Below, piece by piece: positions 53,101 to 64,000 of a stretch of 64,000 bases of DNA. Under the pieces are notes generated by a model. The model saw only the letters and a list, made by a program, of their open reading frames with translations, made no database searches and was not told the origin of the DNA. Numbering within the stretch: the stretch's first letter is position 1; the number at the start of each line of letters is the position of its first letter. The DNA comes from Thereva unica (Eukaryota > Arthropoda > Insecta > Diptera > Therevidae), in NCBI GenBank assembly GCA_949987705.1, contig CATLJY010000193.1, positions 62,001 to 126,000 on the forward strand. Direction: 5' to 3'. The position numbers and the translations under genes are program-made.

Positions 53101-56100
53101 CAATTTCGATGAATTAAGTGAATTGAACTTATTTTCGATGTATTCGATGAATGTAACTTAATTTCGATGAATTAAGTGATTTCAAGTTATTTTCGATGAA
53201 TTCGATGAATGTAACTTGATTTCGATGAATTAAGTGAATTTAAGTTATTTTCGATGTATTCGATGTATGAAACTCAATTTCGATGAATTAAGTGAATTGA
53301 ACTTATTTTCGATGTATTCGATGAATGTAACTTAATTTCGATGAATTAAGTGATTTCAAGTTATTTTCGATGAATTCGATGAATGTAACTTGATTTCGAT
53401 GAATTAAGTGAATTTAAGTTATTTTCGATGTATTCGATGTATGAAACTCAATTTCGATGAATTAAGTGAATTTAACTTATTTTCGATGTATTCGATGAAT
53501 GTAACTCAATTTCGATGAATTAAGTGAATTGAACTTATTTTCGATGTATTCGATGAATGTAACTTAATTTCGATGAATTAAGTGATTTCAAGTTATTTTC
53601 GATGTATTCGATGTATGAAACTCAATTTCGATGAATTAAGTGAATTTAACTTATTTTCGATGTATTCGATGAATGTAACTTAATTTCGATGAATTAAGTG
53701 ATTTCAAGTTATTTTCGATGTATTCGATGTATGAAACTCAATTTCGATGAATTAAGTGAATTTAACTTATTTTCGATGTATTCGATGAATGTAACTTAAT
53801 TTCGATGAATTAAGTGAATTTAAGTTATTTTCGATGTATTCGATGAATGTAACTCAATTTCGATGAATTAAGTGAATTGAACTTATTTTCGATGTATTCG
53901 ATGAATGTAACTTAATTTCGATGAATTAAGTGATTTCAAGTTATTTTCGATGAATTCGATGAATGTAACTTGATTTCGATGAATTAAGTGAATTTAAGTT
54001 ATTTTCGATGTATTCGATGTATGAAACTCAATTTCGATGAATTAAGTGAATTTAACTTATTTTCGATGTATTCGATGAATGTAACTCAATTTCGATGAAT
54101 TAAGTGAATTTAACTTATTTTCGATGTATTCGATGAATGTAACTTAATTTCGATGAATTAAGTGATTTCAAGTTATTTTCGATGTATTCGATGTATGAAA
54201 CTCAATTTCGATGAATTAAGTGAATTTAACTTATTTTCGATGTATTCGATGAATGTAACTCAATTTCGATGAATTAAGTGAATTGAACTTATTTTCGATG
54301 TATTCCATGAATGTAACTTAATTTCGATGAATTAAGTGATTTCAAGTTATTTTCGATGTATTCGATGTATGAAACTCAATTTCGATGAATTAAGTGAATT
54401 TAACTTATTTTCGATGTATTCGATGAATGTAACTTAATTTCGATGAATTAAGTGAATTTAACTTATTTTCGATGTATTCGATGAATGTAACTTAATTTTG
54501 ATGAATTAAGTGAATTTAACTTATTTTCGATGTATTCGATGAATGTAACTCAATTTCGATGAATTAAGTGAATTGAACTTATTTTCGATGTATTCCATGA
54601 ATGTAACTTAATTTCGATGAATTAAGTGAATTTAACTTATTTTCGATGTATTCGATGAATGTAACTTAATTTCGATGAATTAAGTGATTTCAAGTTATTT
54701 TCGATGTATTCGATGAATATAACTTAATTTCGGTGAATTAAGTGAATTTAAGTTATTTTCGATGTATTCGATGTATGAAACTCAATTTCGATGAATTAAG
54801 TGAATTTAACTTATTTTCGATGTATTCGATGAATGTAACTTAATTTCGATGAATTAAGTGATTTCAAGTTATTTTCGATGTATTCGATGTATGAAACTCA
54901 ATTTCGAAGAATTAAGTGAATTTAACTTATTTTCGATGTATTCGATGAATGTAACTTAATTTCGATGAATTAAGTGAATTGAACTTATTTTCGATGTATT
55001 CGATGAATGTAACTTAATTTCGATGAATTAAGTGATTTCAAGTTATTTTCGATGTATTCGATGAATGTAACTTAATTTCGATGAATTAAGTGAATTTAAC
55101 TTATTTTCGATGTATTCGATGAATGTAACTCAATTTCGATGAATTAAGTGAATTGAACTTATTTTCGATGTATTCGATGAATGTAACTTAATTTCGATGA
55201 ATTAAGTGATTTCAAGTAATTTTCGATGAATTCGATGAATGTAACTTAATTTCGATGAATTAAGTGAATTTAACTTATTTTCGATGTATTCGATGAATGT
55301 AAATTAATTTCGATGAATTAAGTGAATTTAACTTATTTTCGATGTATTCGATGAATGTAACTCAATTTCGATGAATTAAGTGAATTGAACTTATTTTCGA
55401 TGTATTCGATGAATGTAACTTAATTTCGATGAATTAAGTGATTTCAAGTTATTTTCGATGAATTCGATGAATGTAACTTGATTTCGATGAATTAAGTGAA
55501 TTTAAGTTATTTTCGATGTATTCGATGTATGAAACTCAATTTCGATGAATTAAGTGAATTTAACTTATTTTCGATGTATTCGATGAATGTAAATTAATTT
55601 CGATGAATTAAGTGATTTCAAGCTATTTTCGATGTATTCGATGAATGTAACTTAATTTCGATGAATTAAGTGAATTTAAGTTATTTTACATGTATTCGAT
55701 GTATGAAACTCAATTTCGATGAATTAAGTGAATTTAACTTATTTTCGATGTATTCGATGAATGTAACTTAATTTCGATGAATTAAGTGATTTCAAGTTAT
55801 TTTCGATGTATTCGATGAATGTAACTTAATTTCGATGAATTAAGTGAATTTAAGTTATTTTCGATGTATTCGATGTATGAAACTCAATTTCGATGAATTA
55901 AGTGAATTTAACTTATTTTCGATGTATTCGATGAATGTAACTTAATTTCGATGAATTAAGTGATTTCAAGTTATTTTCGATGTATTCGATGAATGTAACT
56001 TAATTTCGATGAATTAAGTGAATTTAAGTTATTTTCGATGTATTCGATGAATGTAACTTAATTTCGATGAATTAAGTGATTTCAAGTTATTTTCGATGAA

Positions 56101-57800
56101 TTCGATGAATGTAACTTAATTTCGATGAATTAAGTGATTTCAAGTTATTTTCGATGAATTCGATGAATGTAACTTAATTTCGATGAATTAAGTGAATTTT
56201 AGTTATTTGCGATGTATTCGATGAATGTAACTCAATTTCGATGAATTAAGTGAATTGAACTTATTTTCGATGTATTCGATGAATGTAACTTAATTTCGAT
56301 GAATTAAGTGATTTCAAGTTATTTTCGATGAATGTAACTTAATTTCGATGAATTAAGTGAATTTAACTTATTTTCGATGTATTCGATGAATGTAACTCAA
56401 TTTCGATGAATTAAGTGAATTGAACTTATTTTCGATGTATTCGATGAATGTAACTTAATTTCGATGAATTAAGTGATTTCAAGTTATTTTCGATGTATTC
56501 GATGAATGTAACTTAATTTCGATGAATTAAGTGAATTTAAGTTATTTTCGATGTATTCGATGTATGAAAATCAATTTCGATGAATTAAGTGAATTTAACT
56601 TATTTTCGATGTATTCGATGAATGTAACTTAATTTCGATGAATTAAGTGATTTCAAGTTATTTTCGATGTATTCGATGAATGTAACTTAATTTCGATGAA
56701 TTAAGTGAATTTAAGTTATTTTCGATGTATTCGATGTATGAAACTCAATTTCGATGAATTAAGTGAATTTAACTTATTTTCGATGTATTCGATGAATGTA
56801 ACTTAATTTCGATGAATTAAGTGATTTCAAGTTATTTTCGATGTTTTCGATGAATGTAACTTAATTTCGATGAATTAAGTGATTTCAAGTTATTTTCGAT
56901 GTATTCGATGTATGAAACTCAATTTCGATGAATTAAGTGAATTTAAGTTATTTTCGATGTATTCGATGAATGTAACTTAATTTCGATGAATTAAGTGAAT
57001 TTAACTTATTTTCGATGTATTCGATGAATGTAACTTAATTTCGATGAATTAAGTGATTTCAAGTTATTTTCGATGTATTCGATGTATGAAACTCAATTTC
57101 GATGAATTAAGTGAATTTAACTTATTTTCGATGTATTCGATGAATGTAACTTAATTTCGATGAATTAAGTGAATTTAAGTTATTTTCGATGTATTCGATG
57201 AATGTAACTCAATTTCGATGAATTAAGTGAATTGAACTTATTTTCGATGTATTCGATGAATGTAACTTAATTTCGATGAATTAAGTGATTTCAAGTTATT
57301 TTCGATGAATTCGATGAATGTAACTTGATTTCGATGAATTAAGTGAATTTAAGTTATTTTCGATGTATTCGATGTATGAAACTCAATTTCGATGAATTAA
57401 GTGAATTTAACTTATTTTCGATGTATTCGATGAATGTAACTCAATTTCGATGAATTAAGTGAATTGAACTTATTTTCGATGTATTCGATGAATGTAACTT
57501 AATTTCGATGAATTAAGTGATTTCAAGTTATTTTCGATGTATTCGATGTATGAAACTCAATTTCGATGAATTAAGTGAATTTAACTTATTTTCGATGTAT
57601 TCGATGAATGTAACTTAATTTCGATGAATTAAGTGATTTCAAGTTATTTTCGATGTATTCGATGTATGAAACTTAATTTCGATGAATTAAGTGATTTCAA
57701 GTTATTTTCGATGAATTCGATGATTGTAACTTAATTTCGATGAATTAAGTGAATTTAACTTATTTTCGATGTATTCGATGAATGTAACTTAATTTCGATG
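44194..57800. repeat. triplicated segment, offsets 6777 and 4109 bp
   Basis: Markers in order recur 6777 bp apart (116 x 58 + 49): GAAGAAT 44194 and 50971, TTGCGATG 45321 and 52098, the 49-bp unit 45440 and 52217, AAAATC 45681 and 52458. They recur again 4109 bp on (70 x 58 + 49): 56207, 56326 and 56567. GAAGAA at 48245 and 54906 is 6661 apart. A segment of at least 1.5 kb is thus present three times, nested inside a tandem duplication of about 6.8 kb. Confidence 0.85.
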
Positions 57801-59184
57801 AATTAAGTGATTTCAAGTTATTTTCGAAGTATTCGATGTATGAAACTCAATTTCGATGAATTAAGTGAATTTAACTTATTTTCGATGTATTCGATGAATG
57901 TAACTTAATTTCGATGAATTAAGTGAATTGAACTTATTTTCGATGTATTCGATGAATGTAACTTAATTTCGATGAATTAAGTGATTTCAAGTTATTTTCG
58001 ATGAATTCGATGAATGTAACTTGATTTCGATGAATTAAGTGGATTTAAGTTATTTTCGATGTATTAAATGTATGAAACTCAATTTCGATGAATTAAGTGA
58101 ATTTAACTTATTTTCGATGTATTCGATGAATGTAACTTAATTTCGATGAATTAAGTGAATTTAAGTTATTTTCGATGTATTCGATGTATGAAACTCAATT
58201 TCGATGAATTAAGTGAATTTAACTTATTTTCGATGTATTCGATGAATGTAACTTAATTTCGATGAATTAAGTGAATTTAAGTTATTTTCGATGTATTCGA
58301 TGTATGAAACTCAATTTCGATGAATTAAGTGAATTTAACTTATTTTCGATGTATTCGATGAATGTAACTTAATTTCGATGAATTAAGTGATTTCAAGTTA
58401 TTTTCGATGTATTCGATGTATGAAACTCAATTTCGATGAATTAAGTGAATTTAACTTATTTTCGATGTATTCGATGAATGTAACTTAATTTCGATGAATT
58501 AAGTGAATTGAACTTATTTTCGATGTATTCGATGAATGTAACTTAATTTCGATGAATTAAGTGATTTCAAGTTATTTTCGATGTATTCGATGTATGAAAC
58601 TCAATTTCGATGAATTAAGTGAATTTAACTTATTTTCGATGTATTCGATGAATGTAACTTAATTTCGATGAATTAAGTGAATTTAACTTATTTTCGATGT
58701 ATTCGATGAATGTAACTTAATTTCGATGAATTAAGTGAATTTAAGTTATTTTCGATGTATTCGATGAATGTAACTCAATTTCGATGAATTAAGTGAATTG
58801 AACTTATTTTCGATGTATTCGATGAATGTAACTTAATTTCGATGAATTAAGTGATTTCAAGTTATTTTCGATGAATTCGATGAATGTAACTTGATTTCGA
58901 TGAATTAAGTGAATTTAAGTTATTTTCGATGTATTCGATGTATGAAACTCAATTTCGATGAATTAAGTGAATTTAACTTATTTTCGATGTATTCGATGAA
59001 TGTAACTCAATTTCGATGAATTAAGTGAATTGAACTTATTTTCGATGTATTCGATGAATGTAACTTAATTTCGATGAATTAAGTGATTTCAAGTTATTTT
59101 CGATGTATTCGATGTATGAAACTCAATTTCGATGAATTAAGTGAATTTAACTTATTTTCGATGTATTCGATGAATGTAACTTAA

Positions 59185-59220
59185 TTTCGATGAATTAAGT
59201 GATTTCGATGAATTAAGTGA
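59185..59220. repeat. 18-bp duplication inside one monomer (76-bp unit)
   Basis: TTTCGATGAATTAAGTGA occurs twice in a row (59185-59202 and 59203-59220). The extra 18 bp are confirmed by marker spacing: GGATTTAAG at 58041 and 59973 is 1932 bp apart, equal to 33 x 58 + 18. Confidence 0.9.
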
Positions 59221-60010
59221 TTTCAAGTTATTTTCGATGAATTCGATGAATGTAACTTGATTTCGATGAATTAAGTGAATTTAAGTTATTTTCGATGTAT
59301 TCGATGTATGAAACTCAATTTCGATGAATTAAGTGAATTTAACTTATTTTCGATGTATTCGATGAATGTAACTCAATTTCGATGAATTAAGTGAATTGAA
59401 CTTATTTTCGATGTATTCGATGAATGTAACTTAATTTCGGTGAATTAAGTGATTTCAAGTTATTTTCGATGTATTCGATGTATGAAACTCAATTTCGATG
59501 AATTAAGTGAATTGAACTTATTTTCGATGTATTCGATGAATGTAACTTAATTTCGATGAATTAAGTTATTTCAAGTTATTTTCGATGTATTCGATGTATG
59601 AAACTTAATTTCGACGAATTAAGTGATTTCAAGTTATTTTCGATGAATTCGATGAATGTAACTTAATTTCGATGAATTAAGTGAATTTAACTTATTTTCG
59701 ATGTATTCGATGAATGTAACTTAATTTCGATGAATTAAGTGATTTCAAGTTATTTTCGAAGTATTCGATGTATGAAACTCAATTTCGATGAATTAAGTGA
59801 ATTTAACTTATTTTCGATGTATTCGATGAATGTAACTTAATTTCGATGAATTAAGTGAATTGAACTTATTTTCGATGTATTCGATGAATGTAACTTAATT
59901 TCGATGAATTAAGTGATTTCAAGTTATTTTCGATGAATTCGATGAATGTAACTTGATTTCGATGAATTAAGTGGATTTAAGTTATTTTCGATGTATTAAA
60001 TGTATGAAAC

Positions 60011-60045
60011 TCAATTTCGATGATTTAACTTATTTTCGATGTATT
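60011..60045. repeat. 10-bp deletion monomer (48 bp)
   Basis: CGATGATTTAACTT replaces the normal text in which CGATGAATTAAGTG is followed by AATTTAACTT: 10 bp lost between GAATT-like direct repeats. It is confirmed by GGATTTAAG at 59973 and 62515, 2542 bp apart, equal to 44 x 58 - 10. Confidence 0.85.
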
Positions 60046-60110
60046 CGATGAATGTAACTTAATTTCGATGAATTAAGTGAATTTAAGTTATTTTCGATGT
60101 ATTCGATGTA

Positions 60111-61280
60111 TGAAACTCAATTTCGATGAATTAAGTGAATTTAACTTATTTTCGATGTATTCGATGAATGTAACTTAATTTCGATGAATTAAGTGAATTT
60201 AAGTTATTTTCGATGTATTCGATGTATGAAACTCAATTTCGATGAATTAAGTGAATTTAACTTATTTTCGATGTATTCGATGAATGTAACTTAATTTCGA
60301 TGAATTAAGTGATTTCAAGTTATTTTCGATGTATTCGATGTATGAAACTCAATTTCGATGAATTAAGTGAATTTAACTCATTTTCGATGTATTCGATGAA
60401 TGTAACTTAATTTCGATGAATTAAGTGAATTGAACTTATTTTCGATGTATTCGATGAATGTAACTCAATTTCGATGAATTAAGTGAATTTAACTTATTTT
60501 CGATGTATTCGATGAATGTAACTTAATTTCGATGAATTAAGTGAATTTAAGTTATTTTCGATGTATTCGATGTATGAAACTCAATTTCGATGAATTAAGT
60601 GAATTTAACTTATTTTCGATGTATTCGATGAATGTAACTTAATTTCGATGAATTAAGTGAATTTAAGTTATTTTCGATGTATTCGATGTATGAAACTCAA
60701 TTTCGATGAATTAAGTGAATTTAACTTATTTTCGATGTATTCGATGAATGTAACTTAATTTCGATGAATTAAGTGATTTCAAGTTATTTTCGATGTATTC
60801 GATGTATGAAACTCAATTTCGATGAATTAAGTGAATTTAACTTATTTTCGATGTATTCGATGAATGTAACTTAATTTCGATGAATTAAGTGAATTTAAGT
60901 TATTTTCGATGTATTCGATGTATGAAACTCAATTTCGATGAATTAAGTGAATTTAACTTATTTTCGATGTATTCGATGAATGTAACTTAATTTCGATGAA
61001 TTAAGTGATTTCAAGTTATTTTCGATGTATTCGATGTATGAAACTCAATTTCGATGAATTAAGTGAATTTAACTTATTTTCGATGTATTCGATGAATGTA
61101 ACTTAATTTCGATGAATTAAGTGATTTCAAGTTATTTTCGATGTATTCGATGTATGAAACTCAATTTCGATGAATTAAGTGAATTTAACTTATTTTCGAT
61201 GTATTCGATGAATGTAACTTAATTTCGATGAATTAAGTGAATTTAAGTTATTTTCGATGTATTCGATGTATGAAACTCAA
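60111..61280. repeat. 116-bp dimeric higher-order block
   Basis: TGAAACTC of type-a monomers starts at 60111, 60227, 60343, 60575, 60691, 60807, 60923, 61039, 61155 and 61271. The spacing is 116 bp throughout except one 232-bp gap. Here the array alternates type a with b or c, whereas the left block more often shows 174-bp a-b-c trimers (2039, 2213, 2387 and 3016, 3190, 3364). Confidence 0.85.
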
Positions 61281-63056
61281 TTTCGATGAATTAAGTGAAT
61301 TTAACTTATTTTCGATGTATTCGATGAATGTAACTCAATTTCGATGAATTAAGTGAATTGAACTTATTTTCGATGTATTCGATGAATGTAACTTAATTTC
61401 GATGAATTAAGTGATTTCAAGTTATTTTCGATGAATTCGATGAATGTAACTTGATTTCGATGAATTAAGTGAATTTAAGTTATTTTCGATGTATTCGATG
61501 TATGAAACTCAATTTCGATGAATTAAGTGAATTTAACTTATTTTCGATGTATTCGATGAATGTAACTCAATTTCGATGAATTAAGTGAATTGAACTTATT
61601 TTCGATGTATTCGATGAATGTAACTTAATTTCGATGAATTAAGTGATTTCAAGTTATTTTCGATGTATTCGATGTATGAAACTCAATTTCGATGAATTAA
61701 GTGAATTTAACTTATTTTCGATGTATTCGATGAATGTAACTCAATTTCGATGAATTAAGTGAATTTAACTTATTTTCGATGTATTCGATGAATGTAACTC
61801 AATTTCGATGAATTAAGTGAATTGAACTTATTTTCGATGTATTCGATGAATGTAACTTAATTTCGATGAATTAAGTGATTTCAAGTTATTTTCGATGAAT
61901 TCGATGAATGTAACTTGATTTCGATGAATTAAGTGAATTTAAGTTATTTTCGATGTATTCGATGTATGAAACTCAATTTCGATGAATTAAGTGAATTTAA
62001 CTTATTTTCGATGTATTCGATGAATGTAACTTAATTTCGATGAATTAAGTGATTTCAAGTTATTTTCGATGAATTCGATGAATGTAACTTGATTTCGATG
62101 AATTAAGTGAATTTAAGTTATTTTCGATGTATTCGATGTATGAAACTCAATTTCGATGAATTAAGTGAATTTAACTTATTTTCGATGTATTCGATGAATG
62201 TAACTCAATTTCGATGAATTAAGTGAATTGAACTTATTTTCGATGTATTCGATGAATGTAACTCAATTTCGATGAATTAAGTGATTTCAAGTTATTTTCG
62301 ATGTATTCGATGTATGAAACTCAATTTCGATGAATTAAGTGAATTTAACTTATTTTCGATGTATTCGATGAATGTAACTTAATTTCGATGAATTAAGTGA
62401 ATTGAACTTATTTTCGATGTATTCGATGAATGTAACTTAATTTCGATGAATTAAGTGATTTCAAGTTATTTTCGATGAATTCGATGAATGTAACTTGATT
62501 TCGATGAATTAAGTGGATTTAAGTTATTTTCGATGTATTAAATGTATGAAACTCAATTTCGATGAATTAAGTGAATTTAACTTATTTTCGATGTATTCGA
62601 TGAATGTAACTTAATTTCGATGAATTAAGTGAATTTAAGTTATTTTCGATGTTTTCGATGTATGAAACTCAATTTCGATGAATTAAGTGAATTTAACTTA
62701 TTTTCGATGTATTCGATGAATGTAACTTAATTTCGATGAATTAAGTGATTTCAAGTTATTTTCGATGTATTCGATGTATGAAACTCAATTTCGATGAATT
62801 AAGTGAATTTAACTTATTTTCGATGTATTCGATGAATGTAACTTAATTTCGATGAATTAAGTGATTTCAAGTTATTTTCGATGTATTCGATGAATGTAAC
62901 TTAATTTCGATGAATTAAGTGAATTTAAGTTATTTTCGATGTATTCAATGAATGTAACTCAATTTCGATGAATTAAGTGATTTCAAGTTATTTTCGATGT
63001 ATTCGATGAATGTAACTTAATTTCGATGAATTAAGTGAATTTAAGTTATTTTCGAT

Positions 63057-63935
63057 GTGTTCGATGTATGAAACTCAATTTCGATGAATTAAGTGAATTT
63101 AACTTATTTTCGATGTATTCGATGTATGAAACTCAATTTCGATGAATTAAGTGAATTTAACTTATTTTCGATGTATTCGATGAATGTAACTTAATTTCGA
63201 TGAATTAAGTGATTTCAAGTTATTTTCGATGTATTCGATGTATGACACTCAATTTCGATGAATTAAGTGAATTTAACTTATTTTCGATGTATTCGATGAA
63301 TGTAACTTAATTTCGATGAATTAAGTGAATTGAACTTATTTTCGATGTATTCGATGAATGTAACTCAATTTCGATGAATTAAGTGAATTTAACTTATTTT
63401 CGATGTATTCGATGAATGTAACTTAATTTCGATGAATTAAGTGAATTTAAGTTATTTTCGATGTATTCGATGTATGAAACTCAATTTCGATGAATTAAGT
63501 GAATTTAACTTATTTTCGATGTATTCGATGAATGTAACTTAATTTCGATGAATTAAGTGAATTTAAGTTATTTTCGATGTATTCGATGTATGAAACTCAA
63601 TTTCGATGAATTAAGTGAATTTAACTTATTTTCGATGTATTCGATGAATGTAACTTAATTTCGATGAATTAAGTGATTTCAAGTTATTTTCGATGTATTC
63701 GATGTATGAAACTCAATTTCGATGAATTAAGTGAATTTAACTTATTTTCGATGTATTCGATGAATGTAACTTAATTTCGATGAATTAAGTGAATTTAAGT
63801 TATTTTCGATGTATTCGATGAATGTAACTCAATTTCGATGAATTAAGTGATTTCAAGTTATTTTCGATGTATTCGATGAATGTAACTTAATTTCGATGAA
63901 TTAAGTGAATTTAAGTTATTTTCGATGTGTTCGAT
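63057..63935. repeat. 870-bp (15-monomer) duplication at the right edge
   Basis: The rare GTGTTCGATG variant occurs at 63057 and 63927, 870 bp apart (15 x 58), with closely matching surroundings. The second copy runs to the window edge. Confidence 0.7.
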
Positions 63936-64000
63936 GTATGAAACTCAATTTCGATGAATTAAGTGAATTTAACTTATTTTCGATGTATTCGATGAATGTA

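Larger units (their letters stand above)
27046..64000. repeat. 58-bp AT-rich satellite array, right block
   Basis: The same 58-bp satellite, in the same orientation, continues to the end of the window: about 637 monomers. The first 6 bases (27046-27051) are the second copy of the LINE target-site duplication. If 22766-27051 is removed, the interrupted monomer closes exactly. This half has extra marker variants: AATATAACTT with TTTCGGTGAA, AACTCCATTT, TTTAATTTATT, ATTCCATGAA and TTCGAAGAA. These recur at spacings that are multiples of 58 bp. Odd-length units are few: 57 bp near 33809 and 34000, 59 bp near 34475, 49 bp at 45440, 52217 and 56326, 76 bp at 59185 and 48 bp at about 60020. No gene or unique sequence is seen. 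The array extends past the window edge. Confidence 0.98.

Noticed and set aside
1..64000. CENP-B box or telomeric repeat within the satellite
   Set aside because: No match to the CENP-B box pattern and no TTAGG-type repeat seen; TTCGATG boxes are only superficially similar.
1..64000. Array regularity as pure assembly artefact
   Set aside because: Copies carry private substitutions and consistent odd-length landmarks, so the array is real; exact copy number still needs read-level checking.

Overview
The window is almost entirely one AT-rich satellite DNA array, interrupted once by a non-LTR (LINE) retrotransposon. It is clearly eukaryotic. The satellite is about 24% GC and keeps three CpG sites per repeat. 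The LINE (PHD-finger ORF1 type, APE endonuclease, CR1/Jockey-like reverse transcriptase, no RNase H) is of a kind common in arthropods, so an insect or other arthropod is my best guess. The species cannot be read from this sequence, and I do not recognise the satellite family.

Layout. (1) 1-22765: head-to-tail 58-bp satellite monomers. (2) 22766-27045: a 4280-bp LINE on the minus strand, flanked by a 6-bp target-site duplication (ACTTAT at 22760-22765 and 27046-27051). (3) 27046-64000: the same satellite resumes in the same orientation and in register to the window end. About 59.7 kb is satellite, roughly 1030 monomers. There are no host genes, tRNAs, rRNAs or CRISPR-like arrays.

Satellite structure. 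Each 58-bp monomer is itself a diverged tandem pair of 29-bp halves (23 of 29 bases identical between positions 22-50 and 51-79). It carries three CGATG boxes spaced 9, 20 and 29 bp. Most b/c-type monomers also hold a perfect 8-bp inverted repeat around a 6-base loop. Monomer variants are arranged in 2-, 3- and 5-mer higher-order units (116, 174, 290 bp) and in larger nested duplications. Their spacings (812, 870, 986, 1914, 2610, 2842, 5907, 6719, 6777, 4109 bp) are all explained as multiples of 58 plus a handful of odd-length units (49, 57, 59, 76 and 48 bp) that I could locate individually.

LINE. One uninterrupted reading frame of 1227 codons (ATG at 26471, stop at 22788) carries an ORF1-type N-terminus (PHD finger, predicted helical region) joined in frame to an ORF2 (endonuclease, reverse transcriptase). 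The join appears to have removed the ORF1 C-terminus and the first strand of the endonuclease with its catalytic Asn. The element has a 574-nt leader with repeated TCAGT initiator-like motifs and a compound hairpin, only 22 nt of 3' UTR, and no poly(A) tail. A matching empty site survives in a satellite duplicate 1914 bp (33 monomers) upstream, so the insertion is younger than that duplication.
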